NCBI RefSeq assembly: GCF_036689865.1
Contig: NZ_JBAHUQ010000005.1
Span: forward strand, 124,001 to 188,000
DNA length: 64,000 nt
From: Magnetococcus sp. PR-3
GTDB taxonomy: Bacteria; Pseudomonadota; Magnetococcia; Magnetococcales; Magnetococcaceae
Direction: 5' to 3'
A program made the position numbers and the translations under genes. Shown piece after piece: positions 17,102 through 25,127 of this stretch. Positions within the stretch are counted from its first letter, which is position 1. Every line of letters starts with the position of its first letter. The notes beneath the pieces were generated by a model that was not told the DNA's origin, searched no databases, and saw only the letters and a program-made list of their open reading frames with translations.

Positions 17102-17758
17102 TTAGGCTGAGTGCTCGCGTTGCGTCCGTGCTTGGGCATCTTCCAGGCGTTGGGCCCAGTTTTCATGCCGCCACAGGGCACTGATCATGGCCACGCCAGA
17201 GGCCCCTGCCTCTATGCAAGGTGAGACCTCATCCAAGCCAATACCACCAATGGCAACCAGGGGTAAATCCCCGGCTGTGGTGCAGGCATCGGTTAGGCGT
17301 TTATAGCCCTGTATGGTATAGGTATTGGCTTTTGTGCCTGTGGCATGGATGGGGCCAAAGCCAATATAATCACAGCCACTGGCTAAAGCACCTTGGATCT
17401 CTTCTTCATTATGGGTCGATAACCCAACCCACACTTGATCGCCCAAAAGCTGGCGACAGACCGCCACCGGTAGATCATCCTGGCCGACATGTATGCCATC
17501 CGCCTTTAAGGCCAAGGCAATGTCCACACGGTCATTGACGATCAAACGGGTTGCCGGTGCAGTTTTTCTAAAGGCCGCAAACCAGGGTTCCATAAATGAC
17601 CATTGCAGGCCGCCTTCCCCTTTGCTGCGAAGCTGCAGAACGGGTATGGCCAAACGCGCAAAACAGCTGGCTACTTCATCCGGCGAGACATGAAAACCAG
17701 ACTGATCCAGCCAGCCTTGATCCAGGATGGGATAGAGACCACGGGGAGAAAAACTCAT
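17102..17758 (-). CDS. thiE: Thiamine-phosphate synthase ThiE
   Basis: 218 residues, a TIM-barrel of normal ThiE size. Recognisable segments are GLYPILDQGWL at the start, VLQLRSKG, LIVNDRVDIALALKADGIHVGQDDLPV (pyrophosphate and pyrimidine site), VGLSTHNEEE, YIGFGPIHATGTK and VAIGGIGLDEV. It joins hydroxymethylpyrimidine pyrophosphate with thiazole phosphate. The start overlaps the stop of the upstream PilZ gene by four bases. No TPP riboswitch is present because the operon starts with the PilZ gene. Confidence 0.95.
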   Translation of the reverse strand: MSFSPRGLYPILDQGWLDQSGFHVSPDEVASCFARLAIPVLQLRSKGEGGLQWSFMEPWFAAFRKTAPATRLIVNDRVDIALALKADGIHVGQDDLPVAVCRQLLGDQVWVGLSTHNEEEIQGALASGCDYIGFGPIHATGTKANTYTIQGYKRLTDACTTAGDLPLVAIGGIGLDEVSPCIEAGASGVAMISALWRHENWAQRLEDAQARTQREHSA

Positions 17759-18153
17759 AAGGCGTCGAACAACTCACGATCAATACGTTCAGCATCCCCT
17801 GCATTGAGGGAGACCAATGTACGTAAATGGCTAAAGGATTCCAGATCTAACTCTGTGAACTTAATGGCAGCACCGCGTTCTGCGTTACTAAAGACCACAT
17901 CTCCATTTAATTCAATAATGACATCACCCAAGGGGAGCTTGCCGGTTACTTTTAGCCCTTCAGCCGGTAGATTATCCCCAAGAAACAGCATGCCTTTTAA
18001 GCTGATATCCTGAAAGGTGCCATCGTAGGTGTTGCCTTGGGTGTCCGTAATCATCATGGCATGGTGATACTCTACCCGTGTGAATTGACGGCGGCCATTT
18101 GGGTTTTCACGGCGTGAAGCGCTACGCCGATCTTGGGGGTTTTCAACACTCAT
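17755..18153 (-). CDS. PilZ-domain protein (c-di-GMP effector)
   Basis: 132 residues from the ATG at 18153; a longer frame running into the upstream kinase gene is not supported. The PilZ c-di-GMP signature is intact: an arginine-rich RRQFTRVEYH segment followed by DISLKGMLF (the D/N-x-S-x-x-G motif). The rest is a short beta-barrel (DVIIELNGDVVFSNAERGAAIKF). A single PilZ domain of this size usually acts by binding a partner. It overlaps thiE by four bases, an unusual pairing. Confidence 0.9.
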   Translation of the reverse strand: MSVENPQDRRSASRRENPNGRRQFTRVEYHHAMMITDTQGNTYDGTFQDISLKGMLFLGDNLPAEGLKVTGKLPLGDVIIELNGDVVFSNAERGAAIKFTELDLESFSHLRTLVSLNAGDAERIDRELFDAL

Positions 18154-18253
18154 GATATGTAAAATCCTTATATTGTTATCAATATATTTGGAGTATACCA
18201 TATCTTGCAAAAGGGTGTAAGCAGGGAGGGGGTGCCTCCCTGCTTGTGTTGTT

Positions 18254-19246
18254 CTAGTTGTTGAATTGCTTGAGTATATCTTGTGTGCGAGCTTTAGGTA
18301 GGCGTGCACCCGGATGGGTGACCAGTACCGCACAGCAGGCACAGGCCAGCTTGGCGGATTTTTCAAAATCCCAGCCTTGGGTGATGCCGTAGAAAAAAGC
18401 ACCCGCAAACATATCGCCCGCACCATTGGTATCAATGGCTTTGGCAGGTTGGCCGGCCACACGGATCTCTTTTTCACCATCCCATAACAAGGCGCCATCA
18501 GCACCGAGGGTAATGACAAAACTGCGGCCATGCTTCTTTAAGACCTCTTTAGCTTGATCCATCTCTGCCGTTTCAGCAAAGGCCAGGGCCTCCTCTTCAT
18601 TACAGAAGATCAGATCAACACCTTGCTCACCAAGCATCGCATTAAAGCCATCACGGAAAAATTTGACCATGTTGACATCCGAGAAGGTTAAGGCTGTTTT
18701 TACCCCATTGGCCCGTGCAACCTCCAGCCCTTTCAAGGCTGACGCCATGGTGTTTGGTGCGGTGACCAGATACCCTTCTACATAACACCACTGTGCCTCA
18801 GCTAAAGCGCTGTCGGGGACGTCAACAGGCTCCAGATCGGCCGAAGCACCCAGGAAGGTACACATGGTGCGTTCTGCATCTGGTGTAATAAACACCATGC
18901 AGGATCCGCTGGTTCCTTTGATGTGATCATCCAGTTGATGTTGCACACCATTGGCGGTGAGATCTTGCGCAAAAAAGAGTCCCGTCTCATCCCCAGCAAC
19001 ACGGCAGGCATGAAATGCTGAGCCACCCAGTTGGGCCAGCCCAATCAGACTGTTGGCTGCAGAGCCACCGCAAGCACGTAAAACTTTGATTGTGCCCAAT
19101 GCCCGGCTAAGTTCAGCCTGACGCTCAGGATCAACCAAGATCATGCGCCCCTTCTCTTCACCTATTTCGGTCAAGAAGGCGTCATCCACTTCATAGACCT
19201 GGTCCACCAGGGCGTTACCGATACCAAACACATCAATCTTAGCCAT
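18254..19246 (-). CDS. PfkB-family sugar/adenosine kinase
   Basis: 330 residues, ribokinase fold. Conserved segments: VFGIGNALVDQVYEVDD at the start, ACGGSAANSLIGLAQLGG, DLIFCNEEEALAF and the catalytic anion hole/base DTNGAGDMFAGAF near the C-terminus. The N-terminus and the CGGSAANS pattern are those of the adenosine-kinase-like branch of PfkB kinases, which phosphorylates a nucleoside or sugar with ATP. The exact substrate is not proven. Its start lies 44 bases from the stop of the CysQ-like gene on the same strand. Confidence 0.9.
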   Translation of the reverse strand: MAKIDVFGIGNALVDQVYEVDDAFLTEIGEEKGRMILVDPERQAELSRALGTIKVLRACGGSAANSLIGLAQLGGSAFHACRVAGDETGLFFAQDLTANGVQHQLDDHIKGTSGSCMVFITPDAERTMCTFLGASADLEPVDVPDSALAEAQWCYVEGYLVTAPNTMASALKGLEVARANGVKTALTFSDVNMVKFFRDGFNAMLGEQGVDLIFCNEEEALAFAETAEMDQAKEVLKKHGRSFVITLGADGALLWDGEKEIRVAGQPAKAIDTNGAGDMFAGAFFYGITQGWDFEKSAKLACACCAVLVTHPGARLPKARTQDILKQFNN

Positions 19247-19290
19247 GTTGTTCTATCTCTTTACTGCTGGGGTTGGTCCAGGTTTAGGGT

Positions 19291-20115
19291 TCAGCGCCGG
19301 TCAGGTCCCAAGGGTACATCTTCCAGGCGGTTGAGAATGGGTTCATGCAGGGGGCCGTTGGTGGCGACCACAGAGCGTGTTTTGGGGTGTTCCTGATTGT
19401 ACTGGAACAAGGAGCGATCTTTACGACAGATATCCCCGCCCGCTTCGGTAACCAGGAGGTGGCCCGCGCAGAAATCCCACTCATTCTTTGGGGTTAGGGT
19501 AAACGTCATGTCATAGCGACCGACCGCTACCAGGGCCAATTTATAGGCAATGGAACCCATGGTTGTAAGCTGTAGTTCGTTTTTAAAACTATCCCACTCA
19601 CCGCGCTTAGTCTCTGAACGGCTGGCCAAGCAACTGGCATCTTTTAGTGCGGCGTGGGTTGAGGTCTGGATAGGTTGACCATTCAGTGTGGTTCCACCAC
19701 CAAGATACGCACTAAACAGCTCTTCAGAGGCTGGGTTATAAACCACCGCTGCAACGGGATGGCCGTCTTCCACCAAGCCGATAGAGATCGCAAATTGGGG
19801 AATCCCGGCGATAAACTCTTTGGTGCCATCAATGGGGTCAACCACCCAAACGCGGCGTTTTTCCAGACGTTTTAGGTTGTCTACCGTCTCTTCCGATAGC
19901 CAACCGTAGTCGGGTCGAGCGGTCAGTAGGGCTTCATGGAGAAAACGGTCCACGGCCAGATCCGCTTCGGTCAGAGGGTTGTTAATGCCTTTGTCCTGAA
20001 CATTGGCATCTTCTCCAACGGTCTCGCCAAAGCGGAAATATTTCATGATGATATCGTGGCACTGTTTGGCCGCATTGGTCATCAATTCACATTCTGTGGC
20101 GTAGTCATTGTGCAT
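19291..20115 (-). CDS. Inositol-monophosphatase-superfamily phosphatase, CysQ-like
   Basis: 274 residues. Metal-binding motifs are present: the first Glu region WLSEETVD, the WVVDPIDGTKEF motif (DPxDGTxxF, and the KEF form typical of 3'(2'),5'-bisphosphate nucleotidase CysQ), and NEWDFCAGHLLVTEAGG. CysQ removes PAP formed in sulfate assimilation; related proteins act on inositol phosphate or histidinol phosphate. The KEF form and the neighbouring nucleoside-type kinase favour a nucleotide substrate. Cytoplasmic, no signal peptide. Confidence 0.88.
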   Translation of the reverse strand: MHNDYATECELMTNAAKQCHDIIMKYFRFGETVGEDANVQDKGINNPLTEADLAVDRFLHEALLTARPDYGWLSEETVDNLKRLEKRRVWVVDPIDGTKEFIAGIPQFAISIGLVEDGHPVAAVVYNPASEELFSAYLGGGTTLNGQPIQTSTHAALKDASCLASRSETKRGEWDSFKNELQLTTMGSIAYKLALVAVGRYDMTFTLTPKNEWDFCAGHLLVTEAGGDICRKDRSLFQYNQEHPKTRSVVATNGPLHEPILNRLEDVPLGPDRR

Positions 20116-20228
20116 GGGTTGGGCTTTCGTTGTTTTTCTTTAAAGGCAATAGGAACCATACCCTAAGCCAATGCCCAGCTTTTGTCAGTGAATTTATTGA
20201 TTCAGGTTTCATCAGGCAGGATGGTCAA

Positions 20229-20270
20229 TAAGAGTATGCCCTCCCATGGATCGTAGAGGGCACACTCTTA
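20229..20270. terminator. Long hairpin between the arsP and cysQ-like genes
   Basis: A 15-base stem with one mismatch (TAAGAGTATGCCCTC / GAGGGCACACTCTTA) around a 12-base loop. It lies 50 bases after the arsP stop and has only a weak T tract on the minus strand, so terminator function is likely but not certain. Confidence 0.5.
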
Positions 20271-20288
20271 AGGTGGGCTGCGACGGCT

Positions 20289-20315
20289 CCTCCTCTTAGA
20301 GATCAAGAGAGGAGG
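20289..20315. repeat. Short inverted repeat just after arsP
   Basis: CCTCCTCT / AGAGGAGG arms flank an 11-base loop, 5 bases past the arsP stop codon. There is no T run; it may protect the 3' end of the mRNA together with the larger hairpin next to it. Confidence 0.35.
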
Positions 20316-20319
20316 TTAG

Positions 20320-21357
20320 TTAGTAAAGCAGGTGAAAGAGCAGGCCAGCACTAATGGCAATGGTAAACACCGTTACAAGAAAGGCCAGTAGCAGGGGCAG
20401 TTTAAAGATACGCTTAAGCATAATGACTTCAGGCAAGCTGGCCCCAGCACCGCCGATGATTAAGGCGACAACAGCGCCCAAACCCATGCCCTTACCCATT
20501 AAAGCCACGGCGATGGGAATCATAGATTCCACACGCACATACAGTGGTACACCAATGATGGCAGCGATGGGTATGGCCCATAGACTATCTGAGCCTGCGT
20601 ACTGGGCAACAAAGGTTTGGGGGACAAAACCATGGGCCACGGCACCGATGGTCACTCCGATCGCGACATAAGGTAGAAACTGTTTAAACTGTTGTACCGA
20701 TTGTTTAAAAATGTCGCCCCAAGGTAGTGAAGCAAAGGGTATAGAAGGGGTGAGTGTGGCGGTTGAGTCGGTCTGAATTTGCACCTCACAACGGTTATCG
20801 GCACAGCTGGGCGTTTTTGGTTCTACTTGGCTGCAGCAGCTGCTGTTTGCTGGTTGTGTGCCTGCTAAGGGGCGCGTGTTCGCAGGGGTGGCATGATCGG
20901 TTAGTGCATGATGATTAATAAAGCGTTGAAAGTTGAGTCTCTCTAATACGTAGCTAATGAGAATTGCCATGCTAACGGCAAGCAGACCATATACCAGTGT
21001 GGCTTTAAGGCCAAAGGTCATCCAAAAAAGCCCAATTATTACAGGGTTTACCAGAGGGGAGGTTAATAAAAAGGAGAGGGTCGGACCAAACCCAGCCTTG
21101 GCTTTAAGTAAACCAATCATCAAAGGAATGGTTGAGCAGCTGCAAAAAGGGGTCAGCGCACCCAAGCTTGCGCCAACAATATAGCCCCGACCTTGCCGGG
21201 CGGAGAGCAGTTTTTTGACTTTCTCTGCAGGTATGTATATCTGCAAAATACCGACAAACATGGAGATACCAACAAAGAGAATGGCCAGTTCTGCAAATGT
21301 AAATGTAAAGAAACTGAGGGCCTCTTTGGCCATAGGAAGAAACGTATCCATGCTCAT
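20320..21357 (-). CDS. arsP: ArsP-like permease (DUF318), metal/organoarsenical efflux
   Basis: 345 residues with about eight to ten membrane helices in two halves. The signature TPFCSCSTIPLMIG, with its buried cysteines, and the segment SPLVNPVIIGLFW belong to the ArsP/DUF318 permease family, which exports trivalent organoarsenicals in characterised cases. A cytoplasmic cysteine- and histidine-containing loop (SSCCSQVE ... CADNRCEV) joins the halves and could bind metal. It is downstream of an ArsR repressor on the same strand and has its own copy of the putative operator. The substrate is inferred; a Cu/Zn exporter of the same family is the alternative. Confidence 0.87.
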   Translation of the reverse strand: MSMDTFLPMAKEALSFFTFTFAELAILFVGISMFVGILQIYIPAEKVKKLLSARQGRGYIVGASLGALTPFCSCSTIPLMIGLLKAKAGFGPTLSFLLTSPLVNPVIIGLFWMTFGLKATLVYGLLAVSMAILISYVLERLNFQRFINHHALTDHATPANTRPLAGTQPANSSCCSQVEPKTPSCADNRCEVQIQTDSTATLTPSIPFASLPWGDIFKQSVQQFKQFLPYVAIGVTIGAVAHGFVPQTFVAQYAGSDSLWAIPIAAIIGVPLYVRVESMIPIAVALMGKGMGLGAVVALIIGGAGASLPEVIMLKRIFKLPLLLAFLVTVFTIAISAGLLFHLLY

Positions 21358-21368
21358 AACCTCTGTAG

Positions 21369-21386
21369 TTCTAGAGAAATAGAAAT
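21369..21386. promoter_or_regulatory. ArsR operator candidate, copy A (before arsP)
   Basis: TTCTAGAGAAATAGAAAT, 12 bases upstream of the arsP start. It matches copies B and C at 14-15 of 18 positions. Confidence 0.6.
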
Positions 21387-21456
21387 AAAGAATGCATTCA
21401 AGGGCCGTCTGGTTCGGTTGGCTTTATGTGCATCGTTGTGTACGTAAGATTTATAA

Positions 21457-21474
21457 TTCTAGAAAACTAGAAAT
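21457..21474. promoter_or_regulatory. ArsR operator candidate, copy B (best dyad)
   Basis: TTCTAGAAAACTAGAAAT contains the perfect dyad TTCTAG-AAAA-CTAGAA. It lies between arsR and arsP, next to a TATAAA-like sequence on the minus strand. Confidence 0.6.
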
Positions 21475-21498
21475 AATAAGACAAAAAAAACGTTCAAC

Positions 21499-21801
21499 TT
21501 AACACCCGTTCTTACCCAATCCGCTACAGCACTCCAACTGTAGATAATCAATTAATTCAGTCAGAGCTTGGTATTGTGGCAAACAGTGTAGGGTCCGGCT
21601 TTCACGTGCCTGTACCACTAAACCCACCCTAACCAAGCGGGATATATGGTGGGAGAGGGTTGAGCCGGGTATATCCAGCTCCAGCTGTATTTGCCCCACG
21701 GGCAGGCCTTCTGGCCCTGCTTTGACCAGCAGGCGAAAAATAGCCAGTCGGGTGCTATTGCCCAGTTCGGCTAAACGTTTGGCGGCATCATCGTGTTCCA
21801 T
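21499..21801 (-). CDS. arsR: ArsR/SmtB-family metal-sensing repressor
   Basis: 100 residues, the usual ArsR size. Winged helix-turn-helix: ELGNSTRLAIFRLLVKAGPEGLPVGQIQLELDIPGSTLSHHISRLVRVGLV. The usual ELCVCD metal site in the recognition helix is absent; instead a C-terminal cluster CCSGLGKNGC offers three cysteines, which could bind As(III) or a related thiophilic metal. Such repressors leave DNA when the metal binds. Repeated palindromes before arsR and arsP are probable binding sites. Confidence 0.93.
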   Translation of the reverse strand: MEHDDAAKRLAELGNSTRLAIFRLLVKAGPEGLPVGQIQLELDIPGSTLSHHISRLVRVGLVVQARESRTLHCLPQYQALTELIDYLQLECCSGLGKNGC

Positions 21802-21832
21802 AAGGTTAGGCTAGAGTAGTTATCTGAGTATG

Positions 21833-21860
21833 TCAATCATATTTCCAGAATAATAGAAAT
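21833..21860 (-). promoter_or_regulatory. arsR promoter with operator candidate copy C
   Basis: On the minus strand a TTGACA box (21833-21838) lies just downstream of the third operator copy TTCCAGAATAATAGAAAT (21843-21860). A weak -10 (TAGCCT) sits 17 bases after the TTGACA box. Repressor binding here would block arsR itself. Confidence 0.5.
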
Positions 21861-21912
21861 GTATAGCTAAAGAAGAGGCGGTCCCATCGACCGCCGCTTC
21901 TCTTTGTGTGGT

Positions 21913-22413
21913 TTAGCCTAAGGCGAGAAATTTTTCGCCTTTTACACCACAAATGGGGCAGGTTGCTGGGGCAGGCCCCATTTCGGTATGGCCGCACACC
22001 GGGCAAATGTGGAAAGCTTGGCCGTCCAGATCTTTACCCGCTTTGACAGCGGCCAAAGCTTGCACAAAAAGATCATGGTGGATCTTCTCTACAGCCATGG
22101 CATTTTTGAAGGATTTTATGGCTTTGGTGTTACCTTCTGCTTCAGCGGTGGCAATAAATTCTGGATACATGGTATTGAATTCATAATCTTCACCTTCCAT
22201 GGCTGTTTCCAGGTTGGCCGCGGTGTCACTGACCCCTTCCAGAACCCTTAAATGGGCATGGGCGTGGATGGTTTCAGCTTCGGCGACGGCTTGGAACAGT
22301 TTGGCCACCTGAGCAAAGCCCTCTTTGGCTGCTTTTTGTGCAAAGGCCAGATATTTCCGGTTGGCTTGGCTTTCTCCCGCAAAGGCTGCTTGTAAATTTT
22401 CGGTGGTTCCCAT
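21913..22413 (-). CDS. rbr: Rubrerythrin
   Basis: 166 residues from the ATG at 22413, preceded by AAGGAG. The N-terminal ferritin-like diiron domain shows the two metal-binding patterns (AFAGESQANRKYLAFA and AEAETIHAHAH; VEKIHHDLF), and a C-terminal rubredoxin domain holds one iron on CPVCGHTEMG...CPICG. Rubrerythrins reduce hydrogen peroxide in microaerobic and anaerobic bacteria. The gene is monocistronic and divergent from the methyltransferase gene across an AT-rich dyad. Confidence 0.96.
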   Translation of the reverse strand: MGTTENLQAAFAGESQANRKYLAFAQKAAKEGFAQVAKLFQAVAEAETIHAHAHLRVLEGVSDTAANLETAMEGEDYEFNTMYPEFIATAEAEGNTKAIKSFKNAMAVEKIHHDLFVQALAAVKAGKDLDGQAFHICPVCGHTEMGPAPATCPICGVKGEKFLALG

Positions 22414-22497
22414 GGTTAGGCTCCTTGATGAATCCATAAATTGCGTGAAATGCTTGGTGCGCATGGTGTCTGTTGGAATGAAGCTTAGTTTGAATTA

Positions 22498-22534
22498 ATA
22501 GATAAAGATAATACTATATAAATATACTATCTAT
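22498..22534. promoter_or_regulatory. AT-rich dyad between rubrerythrin and methyltransferase genes
   Basis: Perfect arms ATAGATA and TATCTAT flank a 23-base AT-rich core in the divergent promoter region. It resembles the layout of Fur/PerR-family sites without matching a consensus closely. Confidence 0.3.
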
Positions 22535-22559
22535 AGTTTTGAGCTATACAGAGGTGTGC

Positions 22560-23201
22560 ATGGTTGAGTTAACGGAAATATGTCGGCGAACCGGTGGTGG
22601 GCCAGAACCAGGTATGCTGGCGGCTCTGATGGCAGGTATGCCGGGTCGGCGATATTTAGAGCTGGGTGCTGGTTGTGCCCAGGCTTCGATTACGTTGGCG
22701 CACCTCAATACGGAATGTGAGATTGATGCGGTGGAGCGGCAAGCTGTTTTGGTTGAGGAGGCACAAAAGCTGATCGACCATCATCAGGTCGCCGTACAGA
22801 TGGTGAGGGCAGATCTACGTCAGTTAACACCCGTATTGGCCAGGCAGGCTTATGATGGGGTGTTTTTTAATCCACCCTACTTTGAGGCGGGTAAGCACCG
22901 CCCCCCCCAAGATCCTATACGGGCTGCGGCACGTTTAACCCTGCATGGTGATCTACATGATTTTTGTCTCTGCGCCTGTGAGATGGTGAAATGTGGGGGT
23001 TGGGTTGTCATGATCCATCGCATGGAGCAGGTCGAGGTCTGCGCAAAGGTGCTGGCCGATGTTGGGTTAACCTTACACCGTCAAATTGTGCTGGGAACCG
23101 GGGGGGGAAAACAAAGTTTGGTGGTTTTGATGGCACAAAAGGGGGGGGTTGGACCTTGGTGTCGGGTTTATGACATGACCATAGGTGCCAGTAAGCGATA
23201 A
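22560..23201 (+). CDS. SAM-dependent methyltransferase, TrmN6-like
   Basis: 213 residues from the ATG at 22560 with GAGG nine bases upstream. A Rossmann methyltransferase: the SAM loop YLELGAGCAQASITLA and the catalytic motif FFNPPYFEAG, the N-P-P-Y of adenine-N6 methyltransferases. Layout and size match the tRNA1(Val) adenine-37-N6 methyltransferase TrmN6 (YfiC), though other small RNA methyltransferases share the motif. The middle shows an unusual run of cysteines (DFCLCACEMVKCGG). Confidence 0.82.
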   Translation: MVELTEICRRTGGGPEPGMLAALMAGMPGRRYLELGAGCAQASITLAHLNTECEIDAVERQAVLVEEAQKLIDHHQVAVQMVRADLRQLTPVLARQAYDGVFFNPPYFEAGKHRPPQDPIRAAARLTLHGDLHDFCLCACEMVKCGGWVVMIHRMEQVEVCAKVLADVGLTLHRQIVLGTGGGKQSLVVLMAQKGGVGPWCRVYDMTIGASKR

Positions 23202-23275
23202 GGATGTCGGTTTGAACGAGACCGTGTTGGGGTGAATGCTCCAGCCGACAAAGCGCCCAGAGCTTAGGGATGATG

Positions 23276-23830
23276 CTACTTAAAGCGAGATCGGTTAAGG
23301 CGCATCCATACCAGATGTTTGGTTAAGGTGCGGTAGAGGGTTTCTTTTAACTTTTCATCCGTCACATCCGCCACAATGGCGCGAATTTTCTCCTGCTCAT
23401 CGGGCCTGGGTGGGGGTAGGGGGGTTTTGGGTGGTTTGGTGGGGCGTTGTTGGCGGCGTTTTAGTGGACCTTGGACAAACTTCATGTCTGCCACAATGGG
23501 CTCTGGAAGAGCCTGGTTAAGGTGCTGTAAGAGCTCAGTTTTCAAAAAAGATAACTCTTGTGCCCAGCTGGCACTATCCACCCGAACCGTCAACACCCCT
23601 TTATTCAAGCGCACCGGTTCGGTGTGTTGGGCAATGTGTGGCGAGATCGCCCGGTGCCAATACTTCCAGATCAAACTGGCTTGACCCGTCGGGTGTTCCA
23701 GCCAGGGCGCCACCACTTTGCCGATAATCCCCTTGAGGGCGGCGGGGGGACCTGGTTTACGCCTTTTCGAAGGCGGGGTGAAAGGTTGTTTCCCCCCCTT
23801 CGATTGGCGATCATCATCAGAAGCGCTCAC
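23276..23830 (-). CDS. DciA-like DUF721 protein
   Basis: 184 residues. The DUF721 core is visible in the middle: IWKYWHRAISPHIAQHTEPVRLNKGVLTVRVDSASWAQELSFLKTELLQHLN, including the conserved W-A-x-E-L segment. DciA proteins help load the replicative helicase DnaB in bacteria without DnaC. The N- and C-terminal extensions are basic and proline-rich (disordered). It starts 2 bases after the stop of the upstream lipoprotein gene, so the two are co-transcribed. Confidence 0.82.
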   Translation of the reverse strand: MSASDDDRQSKGGKQPFTPPSKRRKPGPPAALKGIIGKVVAPWLEHPTGQASLIWKYWHRAISPHIAQHTEPVRLNKGVLTVRVDSASWAQELSFLKTELLQHLNQALPEPIVADMKFVQGPLKRRQQRPTKPPKTPLPPPRPDEQEKIRAIVADVTDEKLKETLYRTLTKHLVWMRLNRSRFK

Positions 23831-23832
23831 AC

Positions 23833-24222
23833 TTAGTAGCCGTCTGTATACCGAATGGCGGTACCGCGCAGTACCCGGTAGATGGAAGGTCCATAGATGG
23901 ACTCTGTACCGGTCACCATTTTTTTGCTCTTTTTCTCCACCACAATGGCATTAGCGCCAATATTTCGTGCTTTGGCCCGCATGTTCTCTAACAAAAAAAT
24001 GTCGGAGTTAGCGGCCTCATTACCCTGGGTTTCCAGACGGGCAATGCGGTGATGGCTGCGTGTTGGAAAACTATCCAGTAGTACCACACTATCGGTGGGG
24101 GTCATCTGTTGGCTTGGATCGGTAAGTGCAACGTTGGTAACGGCTTCTGGCGATCCGCAAGCAGAGAGAAGCCACATCATTGTACCAAGCAACAGCGCAA
24201 GAGTTATACGTTTCTGACCCAT
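23833..24222 (-). CDS. Small lipoprotein of unknown function (DUF4156/RcsF-like fold possible)
   Basis: 129 residues; lipobox LLSAC near residue 22 after a hydrophobic signal, AAAGG ribosome site upstream. The mature region has the pattern ENMRAKARNIGANAIVVEKKSK, like small envelope proteins that count as DUF4156 or RcsF relatives in which a beta-alpha-beta domain contains the phrase AxxxGANAI. The match is by pattern only. It is upstream of and close to the DciA-like gene. Confidence 0.72.
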   Translation of the reverse strand: MGQKRITLALLLGTMMWLLSACGSPEAVTNVALTDPSQQMTPTDSVVLLDSFPTRSHHRIARLETQGNEAANSDIFLLENMRAKARNIGANAIVVEKKSKKMVTGTESIYGPSIYRVLRGTAIRYTDGY

Positions 24223-24381
24223 GATAAAGACCTTTTGAGAACGGGTTGGTGCGATTCTTGTAGTTCATTCGAATGTTGTCATTTAATAAACAGCAGGATT
24301 GAAACATCCGACTTAACAGAAGCTGTTTGCAAAGAGTGTGCAACCTCAAACAATCACCAGATATAAAGCTGGAGAAGCGCC

Positions 24382-25098
24382 ATGGGGCTGTTTCAGTTAC
24401 ACCACCGTTGGCAACGAACCACCGGTTGGATCATAAGTATAGGCCTGCTGGGTATGACGGGTTGTACCGCACCCATTCAGGAGTATCCCATTCACTACAC
24501 AACACCGGGCGATCAGCAGCAAGCGATCGAAGAGGGTAAGCGTGCCTCATTAGAAAAAGAGGTCGATGAGGACCTTGAGCCTGCTCCGGTACTGGTGCCT
24601 CCTTCCTTTGAGGAGCCGCCCATCGTTGAGGTTGCACCTACCCCGCAACCTGCGGTTGCACCTGCTCCTATTGAAACACCCCGGGTGGGTGAGGTGGTTA
24701 TTCCAGAGCCGGTAGAACCCACACCGCCAACCCGTATGTCTGAGTTGCAGCCGGTGGCGATTACAGCACCGGTAGCGCCACCTGTGATGAAACAGCCAGT
24801 ACCCACGCAACGTCCGGTTGTTCAAACCAAACCAGTGCATGTGGAGCAGAGCCCCTCGATTACCAATGGGGATCTGTACTATGTGGAACTGGGGAGTTAT
24901 GCCCACATGCTCAACGCAGATCGGTTAAAGCGTAAAGTTGAGCAGATGGGTATACCGGTTCGTAGCTTACCTTTACAGGTTAAAGGGACCAACTTTACCC
25001 GTGTTCGTGCCGGGCCTTTTCCCTACCGAGCGGAAGCAAGTTGGGCCGCCCGTGTTTTGACAAAAGAGGGGGTGGAGACCAAATTGGTCAAGGAGTGA
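24382..25098 (+). CDS. SPOR-domain lipoprotein
   Basis: 238 residues. A signal peptide ends at GMTGC (lipobox), followed by a long proline/valine-rich linker and a C-terminal SPOR domain (LYYVELGSYAHMLNADRLKRKVEQMG ... TRVRAGPFPYRAEASWAARVL). SPOR domains bind denuded glycan strands at the division septum, so an outer-membrane-anchored septal or rare-lipoprotein-like role is likely. GGAG precedes the ATG and a strong terminator follows. Confidence 0.9.
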   Translation: MGLFQLHHRWQRTTGWIISIGLLGMTGCTAPIQEYPIHYTTPGDQQQAIEEGKRASLEKEVDEDLEPAPVLVPPSFEEPPIVEVAPTPQPAVAPAPIETPRVGEVVIPEPVEPTPPTRMSELQPVAITAPVAPPVMKQPVPTQRPVVQTKPVHVEQSPSITNGDLYYVELGSYAHMLNADRLKRKVEQMGIPVRSLPLQVKGTNFTRVRAGPFPYRAEASWAARVLTKEGVETKLVKE

Positions 25099-25127
25099 CC
25101 AGGTCTCTACACACTTTTGCCAGCCAC

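Noticed and set aside
17759-18253. Possible TPP riboswitch upstream of thiE
   Set aside because: thiE starts inside the stop of the PilZ gene, and the leader of that gene shows no thi-box sequence.
24513-24906. Long low-complexity minus-strand ORFs opposite the SPOR gene
   Set aside because: They are antisense to its proline-rich linker, which produces open frames by composition.
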